DNA of 64,000 nucleotides from Pseudomonas wenzhouensis (GCF_021029445.1 NZ_CP072610.1:3162001-3226000); one strand, 5' to 3'. Counted from the stretch's first letter, positions 46,949 through 56,619 are shown. The notes: generated from the letters alone by a model not told the origin. A program made the numbers and translations.

Positions 46949-47809
46949 ATGCGCAAGCCTCTGCTTCTGCTACTGGCCATCTCCCTGTTGTTGGGTGCCT
47001 GCAGCCGTGTCGATCTGGCCTATCGCAACCTCGATTGGCTGATTCCCTGGAAGCTGGGCGACTACGTGGCACTGACCCGCGAGCAGAGCGCCTGGCTCAA
47101 ACCCCAGTTGCAGGAGCATCTGGCCTGGCACTGCAGTGTCGAGCTGCCGCGTTATCTCGACTGGCTGCAACGCAGTCAGCAGGCGTTGAACAACCGTGAC
47201 AGCGAGCTGATGGCCAGCCAGTTGGCTGATGTTGAACAGGCCATGCAGCGCCTCGCCGTGGAGGTCACACCCAGCACCATCGAACTGCTGCGTGGCCTCA
47301 GTCCACGTCAGGTCGAGCAGTTGGTGACGGCCATGGACGAGCAGAGTGCCAAGCTACGCGAGGAGTTTCTCGAACCGCCACTGGCCGAGCAGATCAGTAA
47401 CCGTGCCGAACGTATGGAAAAACGTCTGCAACCCTGGTTCGGCAAGCTGAATGCCGAACAACGCGAACGCGTACGCGTCTGGGCAGCAGGCCTGGGCGAG
47501 CAAAACCAGGTCTGGCTGGAAAACCGCGTGGCCTGGCAACAGGCGCTGCGCGAAGCACTGGATGTTCGCCGTGGTGATGATTTCGCGGCGCGCATGACCG
47601 CCCTGCTGCAACAGCGCGAACGCTTCTATACCGATGCCTATCGGGCCAGCTATGCAAGCAACCGCCAGGCCATGGCCGAGATGATCGTCGACCTGGTCAG
47701 GCAAGCGGACTCAACGCAACTGGCGCGCGCCGACAAGCATCTGCAAAGCCTTCATGCTGACCTGGCCGCACAGCAGTGCACGACTGATCAGGCAGTCGTG
47801 CAGCGCTGA
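46949..47809 (+). CDS. DUF6279-type lipoprotein
   Basis: A 286-residue lipoprotein. The signal peptide MRKPLLLLLAISLLLGAC has lipobox LGAC with Cys18. The rest is all alpha-helical and rich in Gln, Arg and Leu, with RVDLAYRNLDWLIPWKLGDYVAL near the start, which I recall as DUF6279. It has no catalytic motif. Convergent with ung. Confidence 0.75.
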   Translation: MRKPLLLLLAISLLLGACSRVDLAYRNLDWLIPWKLGDYVALTREQSAWLKPQLQEHLAWHCSVELPRYLDWLQRSQQALNNRDSELMASQLADVEQAMQRLAVEVTPSTIELLRGLSPRQVEQLVTAMDEQSAKLREEFLEPPLAEQISNRAERMEKRLQPWFGKLNAEQRERVRVWAAGLGEQNQVWLENRVAWQQALREALDVRRGDDFAARMTALLQQRERFYTDAYRASYASNRQAMAEMIVDLVRQADSTQLARADKHLQSLHADLAAQQCTTDQAVVQR

Positions 47810-47817
47810 AGCAACGC

Positions 47818-48507
47818 TCAGAGCGCCGGCAGGCGCCACTCGATCGGTTGCAGGCCATTCTGGCTGAGGAACTGGTTACAGCGACTGAAATGGCCATTGC
47901 CGATAAAACCGCGATGCGCCGACAGCGGCGACGGATGCGGTGAGCGCAGCACCAGATGCTTGGTCGGGTCGATCAGACGCTGCTTGCTCTGCGCGTGGCT
48001 GCCCCAGAGCAGGAACACCAGCTTGGGCTGCTGTTGGCTGACCACCTCGATCACCCGGTCGGTGAAGAACTGCCAGCCCTTGCCTGCGTGCGAACCGGCG
48101 TTGGCACGCTCCACCGTCAGCGAGGTATTGAGCAGCAGCACGCCCTGCTCGGCCCAGCTCTGCAAGTAGCCATGGGCGGGAATATCGATATTGAGATCGC
48201 GCTTGAGCTCCTTGTAGATGTTCAGCAGTGACGGCGGTGTTGGCACGCCCGGCTGCACCGAGAAGCACAGGCCATGGGCCTGACCGGGGCCGTGGTAAGG
48301 ATCCTGACCGATGATCACCACCTTGACCTGATCCAGCGGCGTGGAATTCAGCGCATTGAAGATCAGCGGGCCCGGCGGGTAAATCTCCTTGCCTGCGGCC
48401 TTCTCTGCCCGCAGGAACTCACCCAGCGCCTTCATGTAGGGTTTGTCGAACTCCTCGCGCAGTGCGTGCTTCCAACTGGCTTCGAGCTTGATGTGGTCAT
48501 CGGTCAT
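47818..48507 (-). CDS. ung: Uracil-DNA glycosylase
   Basis: A 229-residue family 1 UDG. The water-activating motif GQDPYHG is at residues 67-73, with D69. The minor-groove loop is [32 protein letters not shown] is also conserved. It excises uracil from DNA. Convergent stop only 8 bases from the DUF6279-type gene. Confidence 0.97.
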   Translation of the reverse strand: MTDDHIKLEASWKHALREEFDKPYMKALGEFLRAEKAAGKEIYPPGPLIFNALNSTPLDQVKVVIIGQDPYHGPGQAHGLCFSVQPGVPTPPSLLNIYKELKRDLNIDIPAHGYLQSWAEQGVLLLNTSLTVERANAGSHAGKGWQFFTDRVIEVVSQQQPKLVFLLWGSHAQSKQRLIDPTKHLVLRSPHPSPLSAHRGFIGNGHFSRCNQFLSQNGLQPIEWRLPAL

Positions 48508-48646
48508 GCAAACGTCCTGCGTGCCTTGAAACGAATGCAGGCACGCTAGTGATGGGGTTGCGGCAAGTCAAGGACATGAGCCTGCGACAGGTGTCAGCAT
48601 GCTTTGCTAGCCTATTGCCCACCACCCTTGATGCTTTTGGGACTCC

Positions 48647-49459
48647 ATGTCGACCATCACCGATACCCTGCGCCTGGCGCTGCTCAATCGTTTTATCAAA
48701 GGCGAGGCCAAGATCCCGCAAATGCCCGAAGCAGCCATGCGTATCCGCAAGCTGCTGGACAACCCGATGACCTCTACCGAACAACTGGCGCGGGTGATAA
48801 ATGGCAACCCGCCCCTGGCGGCTTACCTGATGCAGTTCTCCAGCTCACCACTGGTGCGCGGCAATCGTCCGTGCGCCTCCCTGCGCGAGTTGCTCGACCG
48901 TCTGGGCACCCGCCAGCTGGCAGACCTGGTACTGGGCTTCAGCCTGCAACACCTGTTCAGCAGCACCGATGCGTTGTTACAACAGGCGTTTCGTTTGCGC
49001 TGGCGTCATGCGCGCGAGCGTGCGGCACACTGTGCAGTGCTGGCGCAACGCACAGGGTTATCAATGGACGACGCCATGCTCGCCGGCCTCCTGCAGGACA
49101 TCGGCAGCCTGCCGCTGCTCTCGGAGCTGGAGCATTGGCCGCAGGTCTCTCGTGACGCGGCCACGCTGGAAGGACTCTGCGAATCACTCTCCGGTAATCT
49201 GGGAGCGTTGATCCTCACGCGCTGGCAACTGCCACCTGCCGTCGTCGAGTGCGCACGCCAGTATGGACAATGGCAGCGCGAACATGACGGCCCTGCCGAC
49301 CTGGCCGATCTGGTGCTACTGGCCAGCGCCCTGCAAGGGACACATGAACCAGAAGCACCCTTGCCCGCGCAGATCAAACTGGGCCTGGAACAGCCCCTGG
49401 CAACCTTGCGTCAGGAGCTGGCCGATGAACTGAGCCTGTGGAAGCGCCTGCTGGCCTGA
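48647..49459 (+). CDS. HDOD-domain signalling protein
   Basis: A 270-residue protein consisting of one HDOD domain, an HD-GYP/HD relative that usually lacks catalytic metal ligands. IPQMPEAAMRIRKLLDNPMTSTEQLARVINGNPPL and GLLQDIGSLPLLSEL are typical; GLLQDIG replaces the HDxG metal motif, so it is likely a binding or scaffold protein. ATG 48647 follows GGGACTCC, a weak site. Divergent from ung. Confidence 0.85.
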   Translation: MSTITDTLRLALLNRFIKGEAKIPQMPEAAMRIRKLLDNPMTSTEQLARVINGNPPLAAYLMQFSSSPLVRGNRPCASLRELLDRLGTRQLADLVLGFSLQHLFSSTDALLQQAFRLRWRHARERAAHCAVLAQRTGLSMDDAMLAGLLQDIGSLPLLSELEHWPQVSRDAATLEGLCESLSGNLGALILTRWQLPPAVVECARQYGQWQREHDGPADLADLVLLASALQGTHEPEAPLPAQIKLGLEQPLATLRQELADELSLWKRLLA

Positions 49460-49524
49460 GCCGGCGCTGACACGGAGAGTTCATCCAGGCTACGGCTCGC
49501 AAGCGATGGCAGGCGGCCGTTATG

Positions 49525-50406
49525 TTAGCCCTGGTGCAGCGCCCGGTAATGACTGGGCGCCATCCCCACCACCTTGCGAAACAGCCGCGAGAAATAATAC
49601 GGATCGTCATAACCCAGTTGCTCGGCGACCTGGCGTACCTCGATATCCCCACGGTCGAGCAGGCGGCAGGCCAGGGCCATCTTCAACTGGATGAAGTCCT
49701 GAATCGGCGCCTGTCCGGTCAGCGCCCGGTAGGTCTTGGCGAAGTGAAAACGCGACAGCTTGAACTGGGCGGCCAGTTCATCGAGGTTGAGGCTGCCGTG
49801 CAGATGTTCGCGCATCACCGCTTGCACCGCCTCGATATCCAGCACCCGCCCGGATTTCAGACTGACTCGCGCCGGCAATGCCGCCAGCGAGCTGAGCATG
49901 GCCTGCAAGCGGTGCGCGGCATGAATCGCGGGCGCAGCGTTGAGCCCCTGGCGCTGCAGGCCCAGTAACGCTTCGAAGTCCCCCAGCAAGCGCGGCTGCA
50001 CCCCGATACGACGCTGCATCTGCGCGCCCAGCAGATGCAGGAAGTCCTGGCTGAGGCTGCCGTCGAAATGCACCCAATAGATTGTCCAGGGGCTTTGCCC
50101 ATCGGCGCCATAGGCATGTGCCACGCCCTTGGGCAGCAGCAGCAGATCGCCAGCCACGACCTCTAATCGTCCATCCGCCGTTTCCAGCCAACCCTTGCCC
50201 GAGCGGCAGTAGATCAGCAAGTGATCATCCGGCCGTGCACGCTGCATCTGATGCCCGACCGCTTCCGGATAGAAGCCCATGGCCAGCGGATAGCAGCCTG
50301 CGCTCAGGGGGTGGCGCTGCAGCAAACGGCGCAGGCGTGGCGGTGTGATGAAACGCTGTCCACCGAGTGGCAACGGCCAGTTTGAAGTTTCCACCCGCGC
50401 GCCCAT
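49525..50406 (-). CDS. AraC-family regulator of the valine-type cluster
   Basis: A 293-residue regulator. An N-terminal cupin sensing domain (GDLLLLPKGVAHAYG) is followed by a C-terminal double helix-turn-helix (LNLDELAAQFKLSRFHFAKTYRALTGQAPIQDFI and VRQVAEQLGYDDPYYFSRLFRKVVGMAPSHYR). It is divergent from the mmsA-like gene. I chose ATG 50406 because upstream in-frame codons encode the operator repeat (WIDDLGQWMDDLGIH is translated from it). A role like MmsR, activator of mmsAB, is inferred. Confidence 0.82.
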   Translation of the reverse strand: MGARVETSNWPLPLGGQRFITPPRLRRLLQRHPLSAGCYPLAMGFYPEAVGHQMQRARPDDHLLIYCRSGKGWLETADGRLEVVAGDLLLLPKGVAHAYGADGQSPWTIYWVHFDGSLSQDFLHLLGAQMQRRIGVQPRLLGDFEALLGLQRQGLNAAPAIHAAHRLQAMLSSLAALPARVSLKSGRVLDIEAVQAVMREHLHGSLNLDELAAQFKLSRFHFAKTYRALTGQAPIQDFIQLKMALACRLLDRGDIEVRQVAEQLGYDDPYYFSRLFRKVVGMAPSHYRALHQG

Positions 50407-50433
50407 ACCAGCGACCTCGCCACACCTATGAAT

Positions 50434-50471
50434 ACCAAGATCGTCCATCCATTGACCAAGATCGTCAATCC
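50434..50471. promoter_or_regulatory. Direct repeats, AraC-type operator
   Basis: ACCAAGATCGTCCATCC (50434-50450) and ACCAAGATCGTCAATCC (50455-50471) are direct repeats, with 16 of 17 bases alike and a period of 21. Two helical turns on one DNA face is the expected spacing for a dimer of an AraC-family activator. It lies in the divergent gap between the regulator and the mmsA-like gene. Confidence 0.75.
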
Positions 50472-50528
50472 ACAAGCGCCTCGCCAAGGGCTATAACGGA
50501 GCACAGACAAGAACAACAGGAGGCCACG

Positions 50529-52025
50529 ATGCCCCATACCCTGCCGCAACTGATCGACGGTCAATGGCTGCAAAGCTAGGCCACGGATCTGATCGAAGTC
50601 ACCGACCCGGCCACCCAGGAGGTGATCGCCCTCGCCCCCAAAGCCACCGCAGAGGAAATCGAGGCGGCAGTCGCCAGTGCGCAGAAGGCCTTCCTCGCCT
50701 GGCGCGAGGTGCCGGTGTCGGAACGCGCGCGCCTGATGCTGCGCTACCAGCACCTGCTCAAGGAGCATCACGACGAACTGGCGGAGATTCTTGCCCAGGA
50801 AACCGGCAAGACTTTTGCCGACGCCAAGGGCGACGTCTGGCGTGGCATCGAAGTGGCCGAACACGCGGCCAATATCGCCAGCCTGATGATGGGCGAGACG
50901 GTGGAGAACGTCGCACGCGAAATCGACACCGCCAGTTGGATCCAGCCGCTGGGTGTGTGCGTCGGCATCACCCCGTTCAACTTCCCGGCGATGATTCCGC
51001 TGTGGATGTTCCCGCTGGCCATCGCCTGCGGTAATACCTTCATCCTAAAGCCGTCCGAACAGGATCCGCTGACGCCCAATCGCCTGGCCGAGCTGTTCCT
51101 CGAAGCCGGCGCGCCGGCTGGTGTGCTGCAAGTGCTGCATGGCGGTCGCGAACAGGTCGATGCACTGCTGGTACATCCGGCCGTGCGCGCGATCTCCTTC
51201 GTCGGCTCGGTCAACGTGGGCCAGCATGTCTACCGTACCGGCACCCAGCACCTGAAGCGCGTGCAGGCTTTCGCCGGGGCCAAGAACCATATGGTGATCA
51301 TGCCGGATGCACCGAAGGATCAGGTGCTCAGCAACCTGCTCGGCGCCAGTTGCGGCGCCGCCGGGCAACGCTGCATGGCCATCAGCGTGGCGGTGTTCGT
51401 CGGCGAATCGAAACAGTGGATCGACGAGCTGGCCGAGCAGATGGCCGCACTGCGTCCCGGCCACTGGCAGGACAGCGGCGCCGCCTATGGCCCGCTGATC
51501 AGCCCGCAGGCACGCCAGCGCGTGCTGCATCTGATCGAACAGGGCAAGGCTGAAGGCGCCGAATGCCTGCTCGACGGATCGCAGTGCACGGTGGAGGAGT
51601 ATCCGAATGGCAACTGGGTCGGGCCGACCCTGTTCCGTGGCGTGACGACGGAGATGAGCCTGTACCGCGAGGAAATCTTCGGCCCGGTGCTGGTGTGCAT
51701 GCAGGTCGATACCCTCGAAGAGGCCATCGAACTGGTCAACGCCAGCCCCTACGGCAACGGTACCAGCCTGTTCACCCGCTCCGGCGGCGCTGCGCGGCAT
51801 TTCCAGCATGCGATTGAAGTCGGCCAGGTGGGCATCAACGTACCGATCCCGGTACCACTGCCGTTCTTCTCCTTCACTGGCTGGAAGGGCTCGTTCTACG
51901 GTGATCTGCACGCCTACGGCAAGCAGGCGGTGCGCTTCTATACCGAAACCAAGACCGTGACCAGTCGCTGGTTCGACGACACGCCGCTTGAGGCCGGGCC
52001 GAACATGACCATTCAACTGAAATGA
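50529..52025 (+). pseudogene. mmsA: Methylmalonate-semialdehyde dehydrogenase, stop at codon 17
   Basis: Read from ATG 50529 (AGGAGGCCACG upstream), the frame gives MPHTLPQLIDGQWLQS, then TAG at 50577-50579, then continues in frame as [18 protein letters not shown] to 52025. The total would be 498 residues plus stop, the usual MmsA length. Catalytic Cys lies in [11 protein letters not shown]. The conserved motifs [10 protein letters not shown] and [12 protein letters not shown] are intact. MmsA converts (methyl)malonate semialdehyde to acyl-CoA. A CAG to TAG change would explain the break. Translation could restart only at poor internal codons (GTG 50622), so the gene is likely inactive, or this is a sequencing error, or it depends on suppression. 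Confidence 0.8.
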
Positions 52026-52114
52026 GAACGGCGTTCTTATTAGACGAAAAGACGATCACGAGAACTGGACAAGCGGCGTAAAAAGACTCTGCAGAAAAAA
52101 CAAGGAGAACTGCA

Positions 52115-53362
52115 ATGCGCCACCTGTCCGCCATCCTGGCCCTCTGGGCCGGAATCACCGCCTGTGCGCAGGCTGCCGAGCCGATCACCCTCGGTCTCAA
52201 CTACCCGCGCACCGGCCCGTATAAAGAGGAGGGACTGGCGCAGATGCGTGGAGCCCTGCTGGCCATCGATGAAATCAACGCCGCAGGCGGTGTCCTCGGG
52301 CGGCCCTTGCGCCTGTCCAGCAAGGACACCGCCTCGCGTCCGGCCAAGGCCGTGAAGAACGTCGACAAGCTGGCGGCCGAGGGTGCGGCCATGCTCTTTG
52401 GTGGTTCTTCCAGCGCGGTGGCCATCGCTGCCGGCAAGCGTGCCAAGGAACACGGCCTGCTGTATTTCGGCACCCTCACCTACTCCAACGACACCACCGG
52501 CAAGGACGGCCATCGCTACATGTTCCGCGAGTGCAACAACGCCTGGATGAGCGCTCAGGTGCTCGGCCAGTACCTGAACAAGACCTTGCCGAACAAACGC
52601 TATTTCTACGTTACCGCCGACTACACCTGGGGCCACACCACCGAAGCTTCACTGCGCCAAGCCACGGCCAGTGACAACGTGGGCCAGCATGCCGGGGTTC
52701 GCACGCCCTTCCCCGGCGCGCGCCTGGCCGACTATACCGATGCCCTGACCCAGGCCGCTGCGAGCAATGCCGACATTCTGGCCCTGGTACTGTTTGGTGA
52801 AGACCTGGTGCGTGCCATGCGCATTGCCCATGACCTGGGCCTGACCAGCCGCATGCAGATCGTCGCCCCGAACCTGACCCAAAGCATGGTCGAACAAGCC
52901 GGCCCCGGTTTGATGCAGGGTGTGATCGGTACCGAGCCCTGGACCTGGCGCGTACCGGCACTGGAGAAATCTGCCCGTGGTGAAGCCTTCGTCGAAGCCT
53001 TCAGGACTCGCTACGAGATGTATCCCTCCAGCTCTGCGGCCTCGGCCTACAGCATCGTGCAGCAATGGGCCGATGCCGCCACCCGAGCCAGGAGCCTCGA
53101 CAGCGAAGCCTTGATCAAGGCGCTGGAAGGTCATCGCTACACCTTGCTCAAGGATGAACAGCAATGGCGTGCCTTCGATCACCAGAACCTGCAGACGGTC
53201 TATGCCGTGAAGGTAAAAACCCGCGACGAGGTACTCAAGGACCCGCTCAAGCAGGACTACTTCGAGATCGTCGACCGCCTCGACGCCAGCAGCGCCCTGC
53301 CCAGCCTCGCCGACTGGCAGGCCGAGCGCCGCGCAGCCGGCCAACCCCTGACCTTGCAATGA
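52115..53362 (+). CDS. Orphan ABC solute-binding protein, type I fold
   Basis: A 415-residue periplasmic binding protein of the branched-chain amino-acid / urea type. The signal peptide ends ACAQA, and the mature start is AEPITLGLNYPRTGPYKEEGL. INAAGGVLGRPLRL and FGGSSSAVAIAAG are fold hallmarks. It has AAGGAG before ATG 52115 and no permease or ATPase genes beside it, so it either borrows a transporter such as Bra or serves as a sensor. It stands between the mmsA-like and acyl-CoA dehydrogenase genes of a catabolic cluster. Ligand unknown. Confidence 0.82.
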   Translation: MRHLSAILALWAGITACAQAAEPITLGLNYPRTGPYKEEGLAQMRGALLAIDEINAAGGVLGRPLRLSSKDTASRPAKAVKNVDKLAAEGAAMLFGGSSSAVAIAAGKRAKEHGLLYFGTLTYSNDTTGKDGHRYMFRECNNAWMSAQVLGQYLNKTLPNKRYFYVTADYTWGHTTEASLRQATASDNVGQHAGVRTPFPGARLADYTDALTQAAASNADILALVLFGEDLVRAMRIAHDLGLTSRMQIVAPNLTQSMVEQAGPGLMQGVIGTEPWTWRVPALEKSARGEAFVEAFRTRYEMYPSSSAASAYSIVQQWADAATRARSLDSEALIKALEGHRYTLLKDEQQWRAFDHQNLQTVYAVKVKTRDEVLKDPLKQDYFEIVDRLDASSALPSLADWQAERRAAGQPLTLQ

Positions 53363-53368
53363 GATGCC

Positions 53369-54532
53369 ATGGACTTCGAACTCAGTGACGAACAACGCCT
53401 GCTTACCGACAGCGCACGTGCCTTCGCCGCACGGGAGCTGGCACCCCACGCCGCCGACTGGGATCGCGACCATCACTTCCCCGTCGAGGTGATTCGCCGC
53501 GCCGCCGAGCAGGGCTACCTGGCCCTGTATATCGCCGAAGAAGATGGCGGCCTGGGCCTCTCGCGGCTGTCCAGTTCACTGATCTTCGAGCAATTGGCGG
53601 CCGGCTGCGTGGCCACCACCGCCTACCTGACCATCCACAACATGGCCACCTGGATGCTCGCCAGCTTCGCCGACCAGGCGCTCAAGGACACCTGGTTGCC
53701 GGGGCTGATTTCCGGCCAGACGCTGGCCTCCTACTGCCTTACCGAACCGGACGCTGGCTCCGACGCCGCCAACCTGCGCACCCGCGCCCGCCGCGAGGGC
53801 GACGAGTACGTGATCGACGGCAGCAAATGCTTTATCTCCGGCGCCGGCAGCACCCAGGTGCTGATCGTCATGGCACGCACAGGTGAGGATGGCGCCAAGG
53901 GCATCTCCTGCTTCCTGGTGCCGGCCGATGCCCCTGGTGTGCGCTACGGGCGCAACGAGGACAAGATGGGCTGGAAGGCGCAGCCGACCCGCACCATCAC
54001 CTTCGAGGGCGTGCGTATTCCCGCCAGCCACCTTATCGGCCCGGAAGGCGAAGGCTTCGTCTACGCGATGAAGGGCCTCGATGGTGGCCGTCTGAATATT
54101 GCCAGTTGCTCGCTCGGTGCCGCTCAGGCGGCGCTGGAACAGAGCCTGCGCTACGTCGAGGAACGCAAGCAGTTCGGCAAGCCGCTCAGCCAGTTCCAGG
54201 CGCTGCAATTCAAACTCGCCGACATGCTCACCGACCTCACCGCCAGCCGGCAGATGGTGCGCCTGGCCGCACACAAGCTCGACCACGGGCATGGCGAAGC
54301 CAGCCTGTATTGCGCCATGGCCAAGCGCTTCGCCACCGACCACTGCTTCGCGGTGTGCAACGAGGCGCTGCAACTGCATGGCGGCTATGGCTATCTGAAC
54401 GACTATCCGCTGGAACGCTGGGTACGCGACGCCCGCGTGCATCAGATCCTGGAAGGCACCAACGAAATCATGCGGGTGATCGTCGCCCGCCGCCTGCTGC
54501 TGCAGGGCGGCATGCTCGATCGCCTGCTGTAA
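53369..54532 (+). CDS. Acyl-CoA dehydrogenase (isobutyryl-type)
   Basis: A 387-residue flavoenzyme. The motifs AYCLTEPDAGSDAANLRTRARREGDEYVIDG and YVEERKQFGKPLSQFQALQFKLADM bind FAD and substrate. The catalytic Glu is in VHQILEGTNEIMRVIVARRLL. By gene context it dehydrogenates isobutyryl-CoA or a like short-branched acyl-CoA in valine breakdown. It starts 6 bases after the solute-binding protein gene. Confidence 0.9.
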   Translation: MDFELSDEQRLLTDSARAFAARELAPHAADWDRDHHFPVEVIRRAAEQGYLALYIAEEDGGLGLSRLSSSLIFEQLAAGCVATTAYLTIHNMATWMLASFADQALKDTWLPGLISGQTLASYCLTEPDAGSDAANLRTRARREGDEYVIDGSKCFISGAGSTQVLIVMARTGEDGAKGISCFLVPADAPGVRYGRNEDKMGWKAQPTRTITFEGVRIPASHLIGPEGEGFVYAMKGLDGGRLNIASCSLGAAQAALEQSLRYVEERKQFGKPLSQFQALQFKLADMLTDLTASRQMVRLAAHKLDHGHGEASLYCAMAKRFATDHCFAVCNEALQLHGGYGYLNDYPLERWVRDARVHQILEGTNEIMRVIVARRLLLQGGMLDRLL

Positions 54533-54585
54533 CCGCTTAGATCCCTCTCCTTCCGGGAGAGGGAAGATTACCGACGAGGTCTGTC

Positions 54586-55404
54586 ATGAGCACTGCAATC
54601 GAAACCTACAAACCCGGCATCTTCGACTTGACCCACAAGCTCACCGTGGAGAAGCACGGCCACACCGCGCTGATCACCATCAACCACCCGCCGGCCAACA
54701 CCTGGGATCGTGACTCGCTGATCGGCCTCAAGCAGGTGATCGAACACCTCAACCGTGACGACGAGGTCTACGCCCTGGTGGTAACCGGCCAGGGGCCGAA
54801 GTTCTTTTCCGCCGGCGCCGACCTGAACATGTTCGCTGACGGCGACAAGGCTCGCGCCCGCGAAATGGCGCGGCGCTTCGGCGAGGCCTTCGAGACCCTG
54901 CGTGATTTCCGTGGCGTGTCCATCGCCGCGATCAACGGCTACGCCATGGGCGGCGGCCTGGAGTGCGCCCTGGCCTGCGACATTCGCATCGCCGAACGCC
55001 AGGCGCAGATGGCCCTGCCGGAAGCCGCCGTGGGCCTGTTGCCCTGCGCCGGCGGCACCCAGGCGCTGCCCTGGCTGGTCGGCGAAGGCTGGGCCAAGCG
55101 CATGATTCTCTGCGGCGAACGCATCGATGCTGAAACGGCCCTGCGCATCGGCCTGGTCGAACAGGTGGTGGACACCGGCGAAGCGCGCGGCACCGCCCTG
55201 TTGCTGGCCTCCAAGGTGGCGCGGCAGAGCCCGGTAGCGGTACGCACCATCAAACCGCTGATCCAGGGCGCCCGCCAGCGCGGCCCGAACACCTGGCTGC
55301 CGGAGGAGCGCGAGCGCTTCGTCGACCTGTTCGATGCCGACGACACCCGCGAAGGCGTCAACGCCTTCCTGGAAAAACGCGATCCGCAGTGGCGTAACAA
55401 GTAA
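54586..55404 (+). CDS. Enoyl-CoA hydratase/isomerase (DspI-like)
   Basis: A 272-residue crotonase-fold enzyme. The oxyanion segment is FFSAGADLNMF, followed by GYAMGGGLECALACDIRIAE and ALPEAAVGLLPCAGGTQALP, with a catalytic Glu in the last. By context it hydrates methacrylyl-CoA in valine catabolism. By remembered gene order it matches PAO1 PA0745, reported as DspI, a maker of the dispersion signal cis-2-decenoate. Sequence alone cannot separate the two roles. Confidence 0.85.
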   Translation: MSTAIETYKPGIFDLTHKLTVEKHGHTALITINHPPANTWDRDSLIGLKQVIEHLNRDDEVYALVVTGQGPKFFSAGADLNMFADGDKARAREMARRFGEAFETLRDFRGVSIAAINGYAMGGGLECALACDIRIAERQAQMALPEAAVGLLPCAGGTQALPWLVGEGWAKRMILCGERIDAETALRIGLVEQVVDTGEARGTALLLASKVARQSPVAVRTIKPLIQGARQRGPNTWLPEERERFVDLFDADDTREGVNAFLEKRDPQWRNK

Positions 55405-55411
55405 GCACGCT

Positions 55412-55484
55412 CGTAGGGTGGACGTCGCCTTTCACGTCCACCACAACACACGCGGTGGATGGACAAAGCGCCCTCCACCCTACG
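55412..55484. repeat. Dispersed inverted repeat GTAGGGTGGA
   Basis: CGTAGGGTGGA (55412-55422) and TCCACCCTACG (55474-55484) are inverted, with an internal GGTGGACGT/ACGTCCACC stem nested inside. A typical intergenic Pseudomonas repeat in the gap between the hydratase and hydrolase genes. Confidence 0.7.
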
Positions 55485-55496
55485 CGGGAAACACGC

Positions 55497-56600
55497 ATGA
55501 ACCTGCAATTCGAAGAACGCCCCAGCCTGCACGGCTACCGCATCGGCATCGCCAGCCTGGATGCCGAGAAGAGCCTCAACGCCCTCTCCCTGCCGATGAT
55601 CGAAGCGCTCGATGCGCGCCTGCATGCCTGGGCCGATGACCCCGAGATCGCCTGCGTGGTGCTGCGTGGCAACGGCGCCAAGGCCTTCTGCGCCGGCGGC
55701 GATGTGGTGCAACTGGTCAATCAGTGCCGCGAAAAACCGGGTGAAGTACCGCCGCTGGCACGACGCTTCTTCGCCGACGAATACCGTCTCGATTACCGCA
55801 TTCACACCTACCCAAAACCCTTCATCTGTTGGGCCCACGGCCATGTACTGGGTGGCGGCATGGGCCTGATGCAGGGCGCCGGCATCCGCATCGTCACCCC
55901 CAGCAGTCGTCTGGGGATGCCGGAAATCAATATCGGCCTGTACCCGGATGTCGGCGGCAGTTGGTTCCTCGCCCGTCTGCCGGGTCGCCTGGGCCTGTTC
56001 CTTGGTCTCACCGCGGCCAGCATCAATGCCCGTGATGCGCTGGACCTGAACCTGGCCGACCGCTTCCTGCGCGACGACCAGCAAGACGCTCTGCTCGACG
56101 GCCTGGTGCAACTGAACTGGCGCGAGCAGCCCAACGCTCAGCTGCACAGCCTGCTGCGCGCGCTGGAAAGCGAGGCGCGCAGCGAACTGCCCGCCGCGCA
56201 GTGGCTACCATATCGCGAGCGTATCGACACGCTGCTCGATGTCGCCGACCTGCCGGCTGCCGTGCAGGCACTCAGCACCCTGCAGCAGGACGACGACGCC
56301 CTGCTCGCCCGCGCCGCCAAGACCCTGGCCCACGGCTGCCCACTGACCGCGCACCTGGTCTGGGAGCAGATCAAACGTGCCCGTCACCTGTCGCTGGCCG
56401 AGGTGTTCCGCATGGAATACGTCATGAGCCTGAATTGCTGCCGCCACCCGGAATTCCCCGAAGGCGTACGCGCCCGCCTGATCGACAAGGATCAGACGCC
56501 ACACTGGCATTGGCCGGACGTGGCCGCGATCCCAGCAGCCGTGATCGACGCGCACTTCGCCCCAGCCTGGGATGGCGAACATCCGTTGGCAGACTTGTAG
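55497..56600 (+). CDS. 3-hydroxyisobutyryl-CoA hydrolase
   Basis: A 367-residue crotonase-family thioesterase (HIBCH type). NGAKAFCAGGDV, GHVLGGGMGLMQGAGIRIV and MPEINIGLYPDVGGSWFLARL match this subgroup. The C-terminal part has EVFRMEYVMSLNCCRHPEFPEGVRA. It frees 3-hydroxyisobutyrate in valine catabolism, feeding the MmsB enzyme encoded next. The start is ATG 55497. Confidence 0.92.
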   Translation: MNLQFEERPSLHGYRIGIASLDAEKSLNALSLPMIEALDARLHAWADDPEIACVVLRGNGAKAFCAGGDVVQLVNQCREKPGEVPPLARRFFADEYRLDYRIHTYPKPFICWAHGHVLGGGMGLMQGAGIRIVTPSSRLGMPEINIGLYPDVGGSWFLARLPGRLGLFLGLTAASINARDALDLNLADRFLRDDQQDALLDGLVQLNWREQPNAQLHSLLRALESEARSELPAAQWLPYRERIDTLLDVADLPAAVQALSTLQQDDDALLARAAKTLAHGCPLTAHLVWEQIKRARHLSLAEVFRMEYVMSLNCCRHPEFPEGVRARLIDKDQTPHWHWPDVAAIPAAVIDAHFAPAWDGEHPLADL

Positions 56601-56619
56601 GGAACACTAAAGCAAGCAC

